Below, piece by piece: positions 1 through 13,352 of a stretch of 64,000 nt of DNA (position 1 is the stretch's first letter; each line of letters opens with the position of its first letter). A model generated the notes under the pieces. The model had not been told where the DNA came from, searched no databases, and saw only the letters and a program-made list of their open reading frames with translations. The stretch is from NCBI RefSeq assembly GCF_000002425.4, contig NC_037269.1:4415146-4479145 (forward strand), in the 5' to 3' direction. A program made the translations under genes and the position numbers. The stretch comes from Physcomitrium patens (lineage: Eukaryota > Streptophyta > Bryopsida > Funariales > Funariaceae).

Positions 1-203
1 TCTTGCCATCTATTCAGAAAGTGATATGTCTTTCTTAAGAATCTTTATTTTAATTCTAATGTTGTGAAGGTTGAAACATCCAAAGAGGTTTATATGACAA
101 TTTTGCAAATGATGCTTTTTAAGATGAATTTATTGGCTGTTAATTCTCTATATAGCAAATAAATTCTAAGACATGAGTTTTAAACTTTTTCTCCTTTAGA
201 TAT

Positions 204-242
<39 letters not shown>

Positions 243-1700
243 GAGTTCTTAGTTTTAGTAGGTGTTATAAATGAAAAACAAAATAATAAGTTCTAATATT
301 CTTGCAAGATTTTTAGATGAATCTCACTTGCATACAATAATATCATATTTGTACCAATGTAAAAAATATTTTAATTTATTTTGAAGTTCCTTTAAATCCA
401 AGTTTTTTCCTACTTCAATCTCTTAATTATCATCTATTCTTATAAGAATTGGTCATAACTACTTTCTTTTTAATATAATATTTTTAGTATAAGTCTCAAT
501 ATGAAACACAAAGAATATAAGATGAATCAAATCTTATTACCAACTTTAAATAGATGTTGTTATTTTTTATTTTAAAATTGCATTTGATTTTTTGTCACTC
601 TTAAGTTACTTTTAGTTGTAACTTTATTATTGCATAAAGCTTTGTTTTTTTATATGCCAAATCCTCTATTATTGAATTTTAACTTTTAAAAAGTCAAGAA
701 TATCAAATTTTGAATGAAAATATAAGTAGCAAATCTATAAAATTTATTAAATAAAAAAATGTACCATATTATTATATGGAAATTTCTCTAATAGCGAGAA
801 AGTTGTTCAATTGTTGTAGAAAAAATTAATGGCACTTTAAAAATACTCCTCTATTACTCAATTTACACATTCAATTTTTTAATTAATTTAAAAATAAAAA
901 GTTTAAGATACAATGATATTAACCTTCAATATATTGAAAAACATCTTCTAAAACTTTAATACAAAAAAAGGCCCTCCATTAGATGTAATATGACTTAAAA
1001 ATCAATGACATCAATACATAATATCAAAACAATTTTTTTGTTGTTTCTTTACAAGAAATGATTTTTATATTAGTCACAAAATATGCCATTCTAATTTGGT
1101 AATCTACTATCAAAACAATTACTCGTAAAAATTTGATATCATAATTTATTTTTAAAATAAAAATTATTGAAATATTTGATTAAGATTAAATTAGAATATA
1201 TAAACTTTTAAAAAGCCTAAAATTGATGTACTGGAGTCTTGCCTTAAAAACAAGTGTTGTAAGATTGAATAAATTTTGTAACAAAATCCTACATCTGATG
1301 TGACAAAAATATCTTGAAACAAGCTCTAAATTGTCTTGTTGTTGGAAAGTCATATCATACTTAAAAATATACATAGTTATACTTAGTCTTTTAGTATATG
1401 TAATCACTCTTTATAATAAAGAAGATTGTCTTTAAAATCAAAGTTCCAATAGTTATTATAAAAGATTATTCTTAAAATTAATTAAAACAATGTCTAAAAA
1501 TATATTTGAACAAAATTCATCATGAAAAATGAGTGTCAATTGGAATTGTTGAAAATAAAGCTTGAAGCTTAACAATCTTATATTTTATGACTTAATTTTT
1601 TACATTGTGAACATAAAATTTTACATTGACATCTATTAACATCTATTTTATTCTATGAGTGTTAAATACTTGAATTAAGTTATAAATATTTGAATAAGTA
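1..1700 (-). mobile_element. Decayed Ty3/gypsy (chromovirus) fossil, 3' half
   Basis: Base by base this stretch follows the 3' part of the younger gypsy element at 45255-51667 on the same strand. Positions 1-100 match its tail after the chromodomain, about 680-830 match the end of the integrase region, and about 1040-1110 match the integrase core. It is far richer in A and T than that element and is heavily broken, with no useful open frame. Its other end lies outside the window and its 5' boundary is not clear; recognisable similarity fades near 1600-1700. It is the oldest-looking grade of gypsy copy here. A 36-base T run lies at about 200-235. Confidence 0.6.
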
Positions 1701-2948
1701 CATTCCTTGATACACAACTTATTAACTCTTAGAAGTTAATTTTAGTACTTGATTTATATATTTTTTAATAAAATCTTAGCTCCTGCTGTCTTTTGAAGAA
1801 TTGTCTCTTGCATAGTATTATTTTAGTAATACATTTAATCTAGTGAATTTGTTTTGAATAATATTCTTAATAGACTTTTTGATATTGTTTTTTTATGTTA
1901 TATCAAAACATATTAATAAGAACCTTGTTATTTCTACTCTTTTTGGTTTATATTTTTAAAATGAGCTACAAATTCTCTCTCTCTCTCCCTCTCTCTCTCT
2001 CTATATATATATATATGTATATATTCTAAATAAAAAAACCAAGAAAAAATATTGTTGTTGCTTGCTGTAACTAAAAATTAATTAGAAACTTTAAGCTATC
2101 TTTTTTAGAAGTATGAACAATTATAAATTGCAAACTAATTAAATTAAATTAATAAAATATATTCATATATAGATTTATACTAATAGAAATTATTTTATTT
2201 TTTCATAGTTTAAATATTAGTAAATTATGTTTTTTTCTAAAAGAATAATACAAACTTAAATGTAGATTTTATACATAATAAAAAATGGAATTGTGTGAGA
2301 GAAGAATTTTATTATTATTTAAATAATCAATCAGTTTTGTTGAAAACATCTAGTTTATCTCTAAATTAATTAGAAATATTAATCAATCTCAGGTATAATA
2401 GTTCTAGTGATATATATATATATATTTGTTGTGAAAATTTCTTAAAAACCAAACCAATTTTATTTAGTCTAATAATATGCATAAAAAACCGATATTAGTT
2501 TATAATTATATATTCTACTTTAAAAGAATTTAATTAAATCTTATTCATAATTTCTTTTTTTTTCAGTTTTACATTTAATTGAGCTATTAATTTGAATATC
2601 AAATTTTTCTTCAAGAATCTTCTTCATTCAGTTGAATACCAAAACTGGTAATTTTATAAAAATTATCAATAATATCAGGTCTTAAAATTCTTGTATCAAA
2701 GATTTTTGAATCCTATTGTTTAAAAATAAATAGCTGTCCTCAAATTTTATCCATAATTCACTTCACTAACTTCAAACAAAAACTAATACTATAATTTATA
2801 GATATTTTATGTGAATGTAAAAATAACTATCAGCTTTTATGTCAAAGGAAGACTTTTTCCATTGGAAACTATTTTCATGCTTTTTAGAATCATCAGTAAT
2901 TTGATACCAAAATACAGGCCGGATTTGTTGTCCCCATAAAACTATACC
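1701..2948. other. AT-rich DNA with microsatellites, no gene seen
   Basis: No coding region, RNA gene or clear element was recognised. A compound CT/TA microsatellite lies at about 1975-2020 and a short TA run at about 2411-2425. Part may be further decayed gypsy sequence continuing from the left, but I could not align it with confidence. Confidence 0.5.
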
Positions 2949-3217
2949 TTATTCTCTAGTAGATGATGCTTGGAAGTAGATTTTCTTGAAGTGTACACCA
3001 TTTTCGGTACTTTGTCCTGAGCTGTGCAAAAAGTTTGATTTTCCTAAGACAACAACAAGAAAGAACATTATCCTGGCATGGGTTGATGCTACGACCACAT
3101 TGGGTTCGTCAGCTTCACTCCTCCACTCCAACCACTTCATTCTGCGGCATCAAAGTCCTTCCAAGGCAAACCGAGGACCATGCAGAGCCTCTGGAGTGGT
3201 GCACAAGAGACAATGTG

Positions 3218-4455
3218 TCACTCAATTGGGGAGGCGTTTTCCCAATCAAGTTGCAAGCATCGAAGGAATGCAGGGCGAGTGGTGATGTCGTGGATCCAAG
3301 CCGACAGGTGGGGTCGCTTCTCCAGCAGCTGCGGCCACCTCGACTTCATCCAGTTCATGTACACGGTGTGAAACAGGTCGGCCATGGAGAAGTTGTCCCC
3401 AGCCATATACTTGGTGCCCTTCGCTAGGTGCACCTCGTACACATCCAACACCTTGTCTAGCTTATTCATTCCCGTCTCCATCACCTCCTCGTTTACTGGC
3501 CGCTTCTCGAATGGTGCCAGAAATAGTTCTCGCACCATGGGTGCTATGGCAGGATGGAAGTTCTGGGCCTCACTCTCCGCCCACTGGTTGATGGTCGCTC
3601 TCTCCTTCAGCGTCTTGCCCAGAAGCGGCGTATTTTGGCCCTCGTACTTCTCAGCTAGGTATCTGGCTATGGCTCGAGACTCTACCATTTCCACCAACGG
3701 TCCACACATCAGCTCTGCACATCTCACTTCCACGCAAGACCACGCACACAAGCAACCCACCCCGCTGGCATTGCATGCTGGGCAGGAACTATGGAGTGCC
3801 TTAGGCTGCTCCCTAACACAGCAGTTGAAGTTGGCTTACCGAAAACTGTGAAGTCGCCATCCTCCAAGAATGGAATCAATCCGAAGGGCTACAGCCACAA
3901 CACACACACACACGCGCACACTTTCAAGGGTCAATTTTGTGCCAACACTAGTACCGAAAATCGAACAACCAGTTGATTGCAACCACCACGAGCGTCTTTG
4001 AATCCAAACCCCAATTTCTGCTGCCTCAGCCGACAGTCCAGCCCAGGAACGTTTTGGTTACCTGTTTCGCCTTGTAGCTGGGAAGACGGAATTGGCCAGC
4101 CTTCAGGCTCACCGTCACCAATTTCAACTCTTCCTCGACATCCACCTTCAACAATGCCCACCATCACGGTCCATCAGATCGACAGGATCGACAGGATCCA
4201 CAGGACCGACAATCAACTACAGCATACTCCGAGCAATTCTGCAGGTCAAGGTTATGTTCCTTTCAGCACTGGGCGCACGCATAAGACGCATTGCACATCA
4301 CTTGGCTCTCTCCTGGACTTCTCCAGCCGGTGCATCCGGTGTAGAGAGATCACCAAATCACGGCCATCGTCTGATCCTCTCACCTGAGCTTCGAAAAGTG
4401 GCTGAATGGCCCGGTACACATTGAGAGCTTTATCCCCGTACAGAATCATCACCAT
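3218..4455 (-). CDS. GSTF: Phi-class glutathione S-transferase, four exons
   Basis: Cytosolic glutathione transferase of the plant phi class, joining glutathione to electrophiles or acting as a peroxidase. Exons, all with GT-AG borders, are 4384-4455, 4062-4145, 3840-3888 and 3218-3681, giving 222 residues against about 215 usual. Exon 3 is exactly 49 bases, the small exon typical of GSTF genes; it encodes the FGLIPFLEDGD segment with the cis-proline. Exon 4 opens with ESRAIARYLAEKY, the glutathione-binding motif, and carries the helical C-terminal domain. The start at 4455 is chosen because MVMILYG is the expected first beta strand. Odd point: the family's catalytic serine, four residues after that glycine, appears to be Leu11 followed by Asn12, so activity may be altered. 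Intron 1 is 238 bases, intron 2 is 173 and contains a CA microsatellite. Exon 1, intron 1, the start of exon 2 and the promoter are copied in inverted orientation at 13353-14299. Confidence 0.9.
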
Positions 4456-5074
4456 GGCGGGATGTCAAGTGTTCTTCTCCGACTTTCCTGCAGGCCGCAT
4501 CATCATCAGTCAGGCGTCTCCATGGGTCGAAATGCAAGCTTACGAGCAGCGATGGGACTTTGTCCTGCCTTACACCGCGAAAGGCTCAAGCACTTTTCCA
4601 CAGTGGACGACGTGTTACGCAACTCGGAGCACTCCAAGTGCAAGCATCTCTACTCAGCGGAAGAAGCAGAGCATGTATGTTACGTGCCGAACCTGGAACA
4701 GCAACCAACAGCCTCGGCTAGCCATGATCGGGTCTACCAGAGGTGGAGAGACCGATACACCAGGCCCTGCGAAAGACCACAGAAGAGAAAGAGGCGGAGG
4801 ACGTGATACCCACCTTTGGAGAACGGATTGGCAGTGGTGCAGAAAAAAAGCGAAGTCTGTCTTGCGCACAATGGGTAACGAGTGGGTGAAACGTGATTGA
4901 ATAAGCCGGACAGCCGGGTCGGGTTTAAGAGGTCGTGTACAGTGCCATCCGGAACGGACGCGAGAAACGACCCCGCAAGACTGGATACTCGTCTCGAAGG
5001 CTTCATCCTGGTGAGCAGCAGATGAGCAACCAGGGTGAGAATGTGGGTGTGTCGTGCTCATTGTCAGATCGTTG
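4128..5074 (-). repeat. Left arm of inverted duplication, 947-base identical core
   Basis: Every position x here pairs with 18427 minus x on the other strand, without a gap. Overlapping translations in several frames are identical between the arms, and I checked both ends directly. The arm contains the first 18 bases of GST exon 2, intron 1, exon 1 and about 620 bases upstream of the start codon. Beyond 5074 similarity goes on at a visibly lower level to about 5260, and beyond 4128 mismatches begin at once. The identical core thus sits inside an older, longer duplication. Confidence 0.9.
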
Positions 5075-5300
5075 TGGAGCGAGCTTCCAGTTCGACTAGT
5101 CAATACAGTTGAGCCAGCGAAGTTGGATGAGATGGGAGGACACTGCCCCATGGATGGTGCAAGGGCGTCGGCCGTAATGCACGAAGCTTCACAATGTGGT
5201 TCCTCTGTAGACCACAGTATGCCATCATTGACTCAGGGTCCTGCAGCCTGCAAGTTCCGGCACTCTGTGTTGGTGAATGACTGTGTGGGGCAGTGTGATG
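4456..5300 (-). promoter_or_regulatory. Likely GST promoter and 5' leader
   Basis: GC-richer sequence directly upstream of the GST start codon, read on the minus strand. It holds long open frames on both strands, but none resembles a known protein, and both arms of the inverted duplication keep it because the arms are identical. I infer promoter plus leader from position. No convincing TATA box or motif was picked out. Confidence 0.45.
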
Positions 5301-6879
5301 GACGGACAGCGCCGACAGATTCCTGGGACGCATCCACGATTCTGAGTGATCCGACTAATCCCGCCTGTGTGGGAGGGCCACTTCAGCGCTGGTAAGTCGG
5401 CGTCGGTCCCAAGATGCTTGTCATCGAGCTCTGTTGGTCCTCCTTTCTATTCCTATCGTTTTGTTCAATTTATTGGTCTGTTGTGATGTGCAATTATATT
5501 TGTGCACAGTGTTGGGAATGCTCAGTTTTTATTTTACTTATTTTTGTTTGTTTGCATTTAGCTAAAAAACTATCCACACATTCCCAAGATATACCAGAAG
5601 TTATAACAGCCACAATTAAAGATGCATTTGAGGATCTTAGAGATGTTTCGATAGATATCAAGTTATTTTATCTAATCAGACTCTAGAAAGGATTTTGGAC
5701 ACACAAAAAAAATGTTGCATCTATCCATGATGTAATCAGAGAAAATAGATATAAAATCAAAATGATAGATATAAGAAAAAACCATGTATTTATTTGAATA
5801 AATTAATATATATTCATTCTTAATCATAAAAATTAAATAATTATTGAAATACATATAATTTTGAACTAATGATTCTTTTTTATAAAAATAATGAAAAATA
5901 AAAATCATAATATAAAGCAGATTTTTTTTAAAGTAATGATAATAAAAATATTTTAAAAATAAAATTCTAAAGATTTATATACAAAAACGAAAAGAAAAGA
6001 AAAGAAAAGAAAAGACAAATTTTAAACACACTTTAAATTTTTGTAAAGAAGACCTTAGAAAAAGCAAGCTAGTATCATAGATGTTGTGTAAATAGAAGTT
6101 GTTGGTACTAAAGAATAAGGCATTGCAATAATACAAACAATTGTGATGTTGGTGCTTGAATGCTGATGGCAGCATTTGCACCAACACCAAAAAGTTTAAG
6201 ATTGAATCACAATAAGGAGCTATTGAAATTTAGAAAGTTTAGTAAAGACACATTTATAGTTGAAATACTAAAGACATAGTCCTTTGTAAGGTTTTGCATT
6301 GTTTATATAAGAATTCACAAACATATTATACATAAGATAAAGATTAAGTTTGAATAGAATTTATTTATCTCCATTAATACTATAATTACTTTCCATCAAT
6401 TTTTTTACCTTTTATAATTATAATTTATAAATTAATTTTTTATATATAATTTAATTTCTAAAATTTGTTTTATTCTTGAAAAATCTTTATAATTTCATTA
6501 TTAAAAAATTAAATTTATTGTAGATTGGTTGTTTGTAATAGTCAATAAGATATTATTATTATTATTATTATTATTATTTTACTTATTACTTATTTTACAA
6601 CTGCTAGAAGCATTGTCCTCTAATTTCTAAAGAAGATCAAAAAAATTCATTTAAAGAGGCAAGAATAGACTTGATACAATGTTTGTTGATTGTCGATCAA
6701 ATCTACCTAAGCAAGGCAAAATAAATAAGATTTAAAGTTTTTTCTAACCACTTTGGCAGTAATCTCTTGAAAATAGATGTTTAAATTCTATACATCACTT
6801 ATATCTCATTGTACTTAAGAAGAAAAATATTTTACTCTACAACTTCTTATTAATCAATTAGATCAATAGAATTATAAGT
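5301..6879. other. Gene-free DNA becoming AT-rich, with microsatellites
   Basis: From 5301 to about 5450 the base composition is still gene-like; after that it is AT-rich. A GAAAA repeat lies at about 5986-6015 and an ATT repeat at about 6551-6578. No gene was recognised. Confidence 0.5.
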
Positions 6880-6929
6880 AGAAGTATAAATCATAGAATC
6901 AAGGTCAAAACCTATGTAGATTGACATGG

Positions 6930-8481
6930 TGTTGTATTGTAAAACAATTATATGATAAAAGATAAAAATATAGATTTTATTAAATAATGATCTAGTTAAA
7001 AGATGTTGTAGCAAAATATGGATAAAAATAGAAAGTTTATAAAATAATTAATATTAATACTACCTTTTTATAAAAAAAGACTTCTACATACTTTGTATGA
7101 CCATAAATATAGTAAAAAAAAGTAGATTAGAAAATTAAATGATATGGACATCTTTAGAAGAGAGTTAAAATTAAATTATAATAAAAATTACTTTAAGAAA
7201 CCAATAATTGATACTTGGAGAGGACAAGTTATGAATGAGAGTCGAAATCGAATCTCAAGGCACAAAACTGCACACCTACAATAATTCCAGGATTGTTTTA
7301 TAGATTAGAGAGTGGGATCTTAAAGAAAATTAGAGAAAAAATCTTTGGGCATTTATTTGAGGTGATTTAAGTCTATAATAAATTTGTAAAGGTTTTGCCA
7401 AGTTAGGATTGTTTTGGAGTGACTTTTGATTTTTAAAAAATATAAAGAGTTTATACTTTGGAGAATTTTTTGTGAATGATAAAAAAATCTACAAACAAAA
7501 TTTGTAATTATATAATTATGGCTGTTTTAAATGTGTGTAATAAGTTTAAGCTTGATCAAATGATTCATATAAAGATCATTAAATTTCAAAAGTTTTAAGG
7601 TGTCAAAAATTAGAGTTTAAAAAACCAATAATGACTTCTAAAATTTGCAACAACCTACTAATTGGATTAAGATATAATTTTGCACAATAATAGTTCACTT
7701 TATTTTTAACAATTGTGCAAGGTTTAAGAGCCATTAAATGGTGATATTAAGAAATATTGGCATTGACAGATTGGTATTAAGGTTGGAGAAGGATGCCAAG
7801 TAATATGCAAGGAAATTATGAGGTTTATCTTCTATTTGGAAAATTTGATCTTTTTCAGATAATTTGTACTTATTGTCAACTAAGTAATTACGACATATTG
7901 AGTAAAAATTTAAAATTAAATTATTATTTATTAAAATTTTCATTTTTTGTGGAATTAATTAAATATTTATTTAAAATTTAAGATATTATTAGGATTTTAT
8001 TTAGGATTTAGGATATTATTAGGATTTAATTTAAAATTTAGGATTTTATTAGCATTTTATTAAAATTTAATCAAGGTTTTTTTAGAGTTTTTATTGGATT
8101 TTTATTAAAATGGTATCAAGATGTATTTAAGATTTCTTTAAATTTATTTAAGATTTATTTAGACTTTATTTTTAAAATTATTTCTATTACATTTTAAGGT
8201 TTTATTTTAATATTTTTTATTATTTCTTGGAAAATTATTTCTTATTTTTTTTAGAATTATTTTAAAATATTTTTTAATTATTTATTTATATTTATTTATA
8301 TTATTTTTTATAATTTTTTGGATTTAATTAAGATTTTGATTAAGTTTTTTAAGGTTTAATTTGAACTTATTTATGATTTCATTAGAATTTTTAGGACCTT
8401 ATTATTCCAATTTTTTTATTTATCTTCCACTATCAAAAGCCTTCTACATTTTCAAGCAAGACTGCATAGAATATGATAATG
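6930..8481 (+). mobile_element. Inserted LTR-like unit with degenerate GGATTT array (copy 1)
   Basis: This unit starts TGTTGT, and aligns end to end with the unit at 57124-59186. It is inserted in the gag region of the surrounding gypsy fossil, with ACATG at the left and ATATG at the right as a likely target duplication. Inside are a line resembling a tRNA-Met primer site (TTGGTATTAAGGTTGGAG near 7770) and, at about 7960-8400, a degenerate array built on ATTTAGGATTT. No protein is visible. It is best read as a solo LTR of another family; a non-autonomous element is the alternative. Confidence 0.6.
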
Positions 8482-11400
8482 ATATGTTTTAAATCTCTCA
8501 CTTAGTAAAAAAAAGACTTGATATTATTAGGAAGGATTGCACTTATACTAAGGAGAACCTAAGTATACTACTCAACATTATCCAAAGAGATAATGCAATT
8601 ACAAAATAAGGTGCATGGTTGCAAAAGAAGACAATATATTGGAAAATAAGTTTCTTCAATTATAATAAGAACTATGCATTTGAAATCTTATGCAACACCT
8701 TGTAAAGGTTCTATTCTTTCTTTAGATATTCCATATTTAATTTTCATTTAGAAGTCATAAATGGTTATTTGTTATCTTTTAAAGATGTTAACCACAAAAT
8801 TATTTCTTTAGATGTAGCAACTAATTGATATAATAGCTTAGTAATATTTAATATAATTAGATGTTCTTTTAATCTAGTTATTTTAGAATTATCATGGCTA
8901 AAGAATTATAAACCTTGAATTGATTAGATTTTTCATAATCTTATTTTTTTTCATAGTTTAATCCAAATCTTTGTAAAAAAATCATAGTTCTAATACATTT
9001 AAATTCTTATTAGTAGATTCAAAAGAATTTATACATGCAATAAAAAAAAAATCATCTTTTGCTATTTATGACACATCTATTTCTAATGGTAGACTTTAAG
9101 CTAAATTTTTAATTAGAGCTTCTATCTTATTAATTAAAAAAAGAAAAAAAGAAAAAGAAAAAAGAAAAAACACTATGGATATGTAGAGATTATTAAAGAC
9201 TTAATAAAATCACCATAAAGAATAAGTATCCTCTATCTTTGATTTCAAGACTTTTTAATCAATTAAATCAAATAAAGATTTGGACCAAAACAAATTACAA
9301 TGAGCATATAAAATGGTATGTATTAAAGAAGAAAATGAATTAAAGATTGTATTTTGAATCAAATATTGATATTTTAAATATAATTTTATATCTTTTGAAA
9401 TATTAAATACTTTAGGTACTTTTTGACATCTTTTGAATGATATTTTAGAAAAAAATTCTAGATGATTTTGTTATTTATTATTTATGTAATATTTTAATTT
9501 ATTCTAAAAATATAGAAGAACATAATATTTGTGTTCATAAAATTATATTACAAAAACTTAAAGATGTAAGACTATACAAAAAGATAAAAAAAAGTATATA
9601 TTTTACACAACTTAAGTTGAATTTTTATGATACACCATTTCAAATGATTGTCTTTTGATGGATTTGAAAAAAATTCAAATTAGTATAGATTGAAAAATTC
9701 CAAAAATATTAAAAGATATCCAATATTTTTTATAATTTGACAATTACTATCAAAATCTTGATGAAGATTTTCTTTTAAGTTATAGCTTCACTTCCACTTT
9801 TTGATTTATAAAGACAAACTTGAGGGGAATAAAAAAACTAAAGCATTACTTGAAGTTTTGAAGATAACTTTTACTTTTATATCAATCTTACATTGTATTG
9901 ACTTTTTAAAGAACTTTTTATAGAAATAGACATATTGAACTTTATTTTGAATGCAATATTATTAAAAATGGGAGCAAATAACAAAATTCATTTATTAGAT
10001 TTTTATTTGAAAAAAATGTCAATAGTCAAGATTAATTATAAGATCTACAACAAAGAGTTTCTTATAATTATAAATTCATTTCAAGAATAGCTTTATTATT
10101 TGAAAGGCGCTTCAAGTGCAATCACCATGTATACATTTGGGAAGAATCTCAAGTATTCCATGTCAACATGTATATGAAATTATCAACAAATCCTTTAGAG
10201 TATGTCTTTATCAAGATTTTAATTCAATATCATTTATCGACCATAAAAATAATAAGATTTATCAAACAACTTTTCTATAAGTTTTTATCTTACACCAAAA
10301 GAAAAAAAATACATCTTTTGCATAACTTCAAATAATTTTATTAAAGCTAGAGTACTTTTATCTTTTCATAACGAAATCAACAATAATTATTGATTTAATT
10401 GTTTTTAAATAAGTTCAATCAAGTATGTCCATAGACTTTCTTATTCATGATATTAAAAACAATCTATCTAAATTTTATAATACTTCAAAAATTGGCTTTA
10501 AAAATAATCTATTTTATTTCAAAGAATGATTATATATTCTAAAACATGAAGTATAATTACATGCTCTTTAAATTCATCACAACTTTCTAGCTATAGGAAA
10601 TTTTGGATATAACAAAACTTTAGTAGCTTCAAATGTAAAATGTAGTTAAAACTTTGTGTAATCATATGATGTTTATTCAAGGACAAAAACTCCTCATTCT
10701 TGAAATTATAGACTACTTCAACCATTACATATACCTAAATAATCATAGTCTTTTATTTTTATGGGTTTTATCATAGATCTTTTAATATCCAATTTTTAAG
10801 ATTCTATATTTGTGAAAGTAGATTATTTCACTAAGATAGAATATTTTTTATTAACTACAAAATCTATTAAAGCTAAAAAAAATAATATTTTTTTTAATAA
10901 TATTTATTATTATTATGAATTTCCAAAAAATACTTTATTAGATAGAAGAATCAAATTTATATCCAAGTTTTAAGGAATCATTTTTAAGATTTTAAAAACA
11001 GACATAAAATTATCTTTGTCTTTGTATTTTTAATTTAATAGATAAAAAAATAGATAAATCTAGTTTTAAAATAGGATTTGAGATGTATTAATAAAATTAT
11101 ATATATATATATATATATATTTTATTTGTAATTTTTGCTTATAATAATATAATACATTCTTCAACTCAAGAAATACATTTCTATGCAAATTTTTGTTATC
11201 ATCTACAACTTGATATTTTTGACTTTTCAAAAGTTGATAATCTAGTGGCAAAAGATTTGACAAATTATTTATTAAAACTACATGTAATAATGAAGAGACA
11301 ATTAAAAGAAACTCAAGAATATGTGACAAGTTGGATTATCATAAACTTGGATCATTTTTTATTTAAAAATAAATCAATCCAATTGGTTATTAATTATATT

Positions 11401-12271
11401 TACCAAGATATATAAAGATCCATTGCATATTCTATATGTTTCTTTTCAAATCATACAAGACAATAGATATACTAAGAAGAAGACAAATGCCATTTAAAAA
11501 AAAATAGAAATGGATAATAATTAAGATTTTGAAATTGGAGAAGTCCTAGGCTCTATGCAATGTCATAATAGGTAAGAATATTCGGTACATTGGTGCACAT
11601 GAAAACCATCTACAAATCTTGCAAATACATAAAAGAAAGTTGATACTTTTCATCAATAATATCCATCAAAATCAAGATGAAAAGTCAAGCAAGTATTTCT
11701 ATAAAAGAAATAAAGTTCAATAGAGATTGTATTTTATCCTCAATCTTTATTTGTTATTTTTGTATATTTTTTGGTGCTAAAAGAGATAAAGAATCAACAA
11801 CCAGCTTATTCAATTCAAGATTTATTTATTTATTTATTTTTATTTTTTTTGAATTATTAAATGATGCATTAAAATTGTTACAATCTTTAGGATGATGTAA
11901 TAGAAATAAAAATCATCAAAAATAACATATTATTTTTTAAATGGATGATGAAATTCAATGTATTTAGTATGACAACCTTAGAAGAGATTCTCAATGTTTG
12001 GTTATATTATTGGCAGTGGGAACCACTTTTGATGGTTTTTTAAATATTTGATTTGAAAGAAGTTACAAAGACCTCAACTATGATCAAATATTAGGATGGT
12101 CTTCATGTTCTAGTGTAAAAAAGTATCAATAGTAGACCGGACATATTAACTATTTTTTGAGAAAATAAATATCAAAGTATGTAGTAAATAAAATTTGTTG
12201 CATCTTGGACTTTTTCAACATATAATCATTATTCCTTGTAAAACTTCTTCTTGGAAAAAAGAGGTAAAATT

Positions 12272-12756
12272 ATAAAAATATATAATTACCTAGTTACAAA
12301 GTGTTAGATAAAAAATAAATGAAGATAGATTTGATAATATCTTGTAGAAAAGCATTATAGAAGCTTCATTAATGCAAATTTGACTTTAGATGTATTTGTA
12401 CTTAATTGGTAGGTTAGAAATTTGGCCAACAAGTTGGATATTTGTTGTACATGTTGATAACTTGTGGTATAAGTTAGACACATATTTTGCAAGTTAGGCA
12501 TGTGTTAGGGGTCCTATGAAATATTGTCATGTAGCTTCTACTTGAGTAGTATATATGGAGGCAAGAACGAAGCCTTCTTCACTCTTGTGAATTTCTTTCT
12601 TATTCCTAATCTTATTTCAAGAGATTTTAGTTTTCTTGACTTTGACAATAGCCATTCTAGTTCAATATTATATCATCTTTTAGTGATTATTTATTCTTTT
12701 TAAGTGACACAAGAGTGTATTAACTATTTGGTTCATTGAGATTCATATCCTTGACA
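12272..12756 (+). repeat. 3' LTR of the plus-strand gypsy fossil
   Basis: Matches the LTRs at 45255-45802 and 51120-51667 in reverse complement, and the LTR at 59358-59886 in the same sense. It includes the shared stretch around 12555-12680 with GTATATATGGAGGCAAGA, and ends TTGACA at 12756. It is diverged from all three by many transitions. Confidence 0.75.
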
Positions 12757-13100
12757 ACCAAAAATATATTGACCTTTTAGTTCTTTATGTACTTAACACT
12801 TTGACCACCTCTTTATTCTAATTGCTTAAAGTTATTACATTTAAATAATGACTATAATCAATGATTATAGATTATTGCTATTTAATATAAAACCTTTAAA
12901 TATTTTATGAATCTCAAAATTAACATCAACTTTAACAAGAAGAAATCCAACCATATAAAAAATAGACAATAAATTAACCAAAAGGTGATATTTAATTGTT
13001 TTACACCAAAACTAATTTGTTGTCAAATGTTTAATTTGATATTTGATAACGTCCTATACCTTTGATAACTTTTTATATGTATCCAAAACATTTTTACTCC
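12757..13100. other. AT-rich flank, no gene seen
   Basis: Lies between the LTR end and the right arm of the GST duplication. Nothing recognisable; from about 13140 weak similarity to the left arm flank begins. Confidence 0.45.
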
Positions 13101-13352
13101 ATGCACAATGTCAATTTACACACAACTTTAGAATTTTTGCATGGTAAAACAACAAAAGTTGAAGACTTTAGTGAACACATGAACTGAAGAATTTGGTCAA
13201 AACATGCAAGATCCTGAGATGGTTTCGTACACGGAGGAATCACGTTCTGAAGCTTCACGTATTAAAACGGCTGCCCTTGTCGGATCGGTGGGGCAGCGTC
13301 ATCGCATCTTGTGCACCATCGCATTGACCAGTCGACCTGGAAGCTCACGCCG

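Larger units (their letters stand above)
6880..12756 (+). mobile_element. Decayed Ty3/gypsy chromovirus fossil, plus strand
   Basis: A relic of the same family as the elements at 44-64 kb. In order it shows a scrap of gag (about 6880-6929), an inserted LTR-like unit (6930-8481), more gag and protease (about 8482-8900), reverse transcriptase (about 9100-9700), RNase H (about 9960-10200), integrase (about 10700-11400), chromodomain-type tail (about 11500-11600) and a 3' LTR (about 12272-12756). The polypurine tract precedes the LTR near 12250. No 5' LTR was found. It is broken throughout with a great many breaks, and is much more AT-rich than the element at 45255-51667, so old. It fills the spacer between the two GST arms. 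Confidence 0.75.

Noticed and set aside
4406-4900. A 164-codon open frame antisense to the GST promoter, repeated identically at 13527-14021
   Set aside because: It is identical only because the DNA arms are identical. Overlapping frames are equally conserved and the residues resemble no family.
6930-8481. The 5' LTR and leader of the surrounding gypsy fossil
   Set aside because: Its sequence is unlike the family's LTR, it lies inside gag, and the same unit interrupts a different place in another copy.
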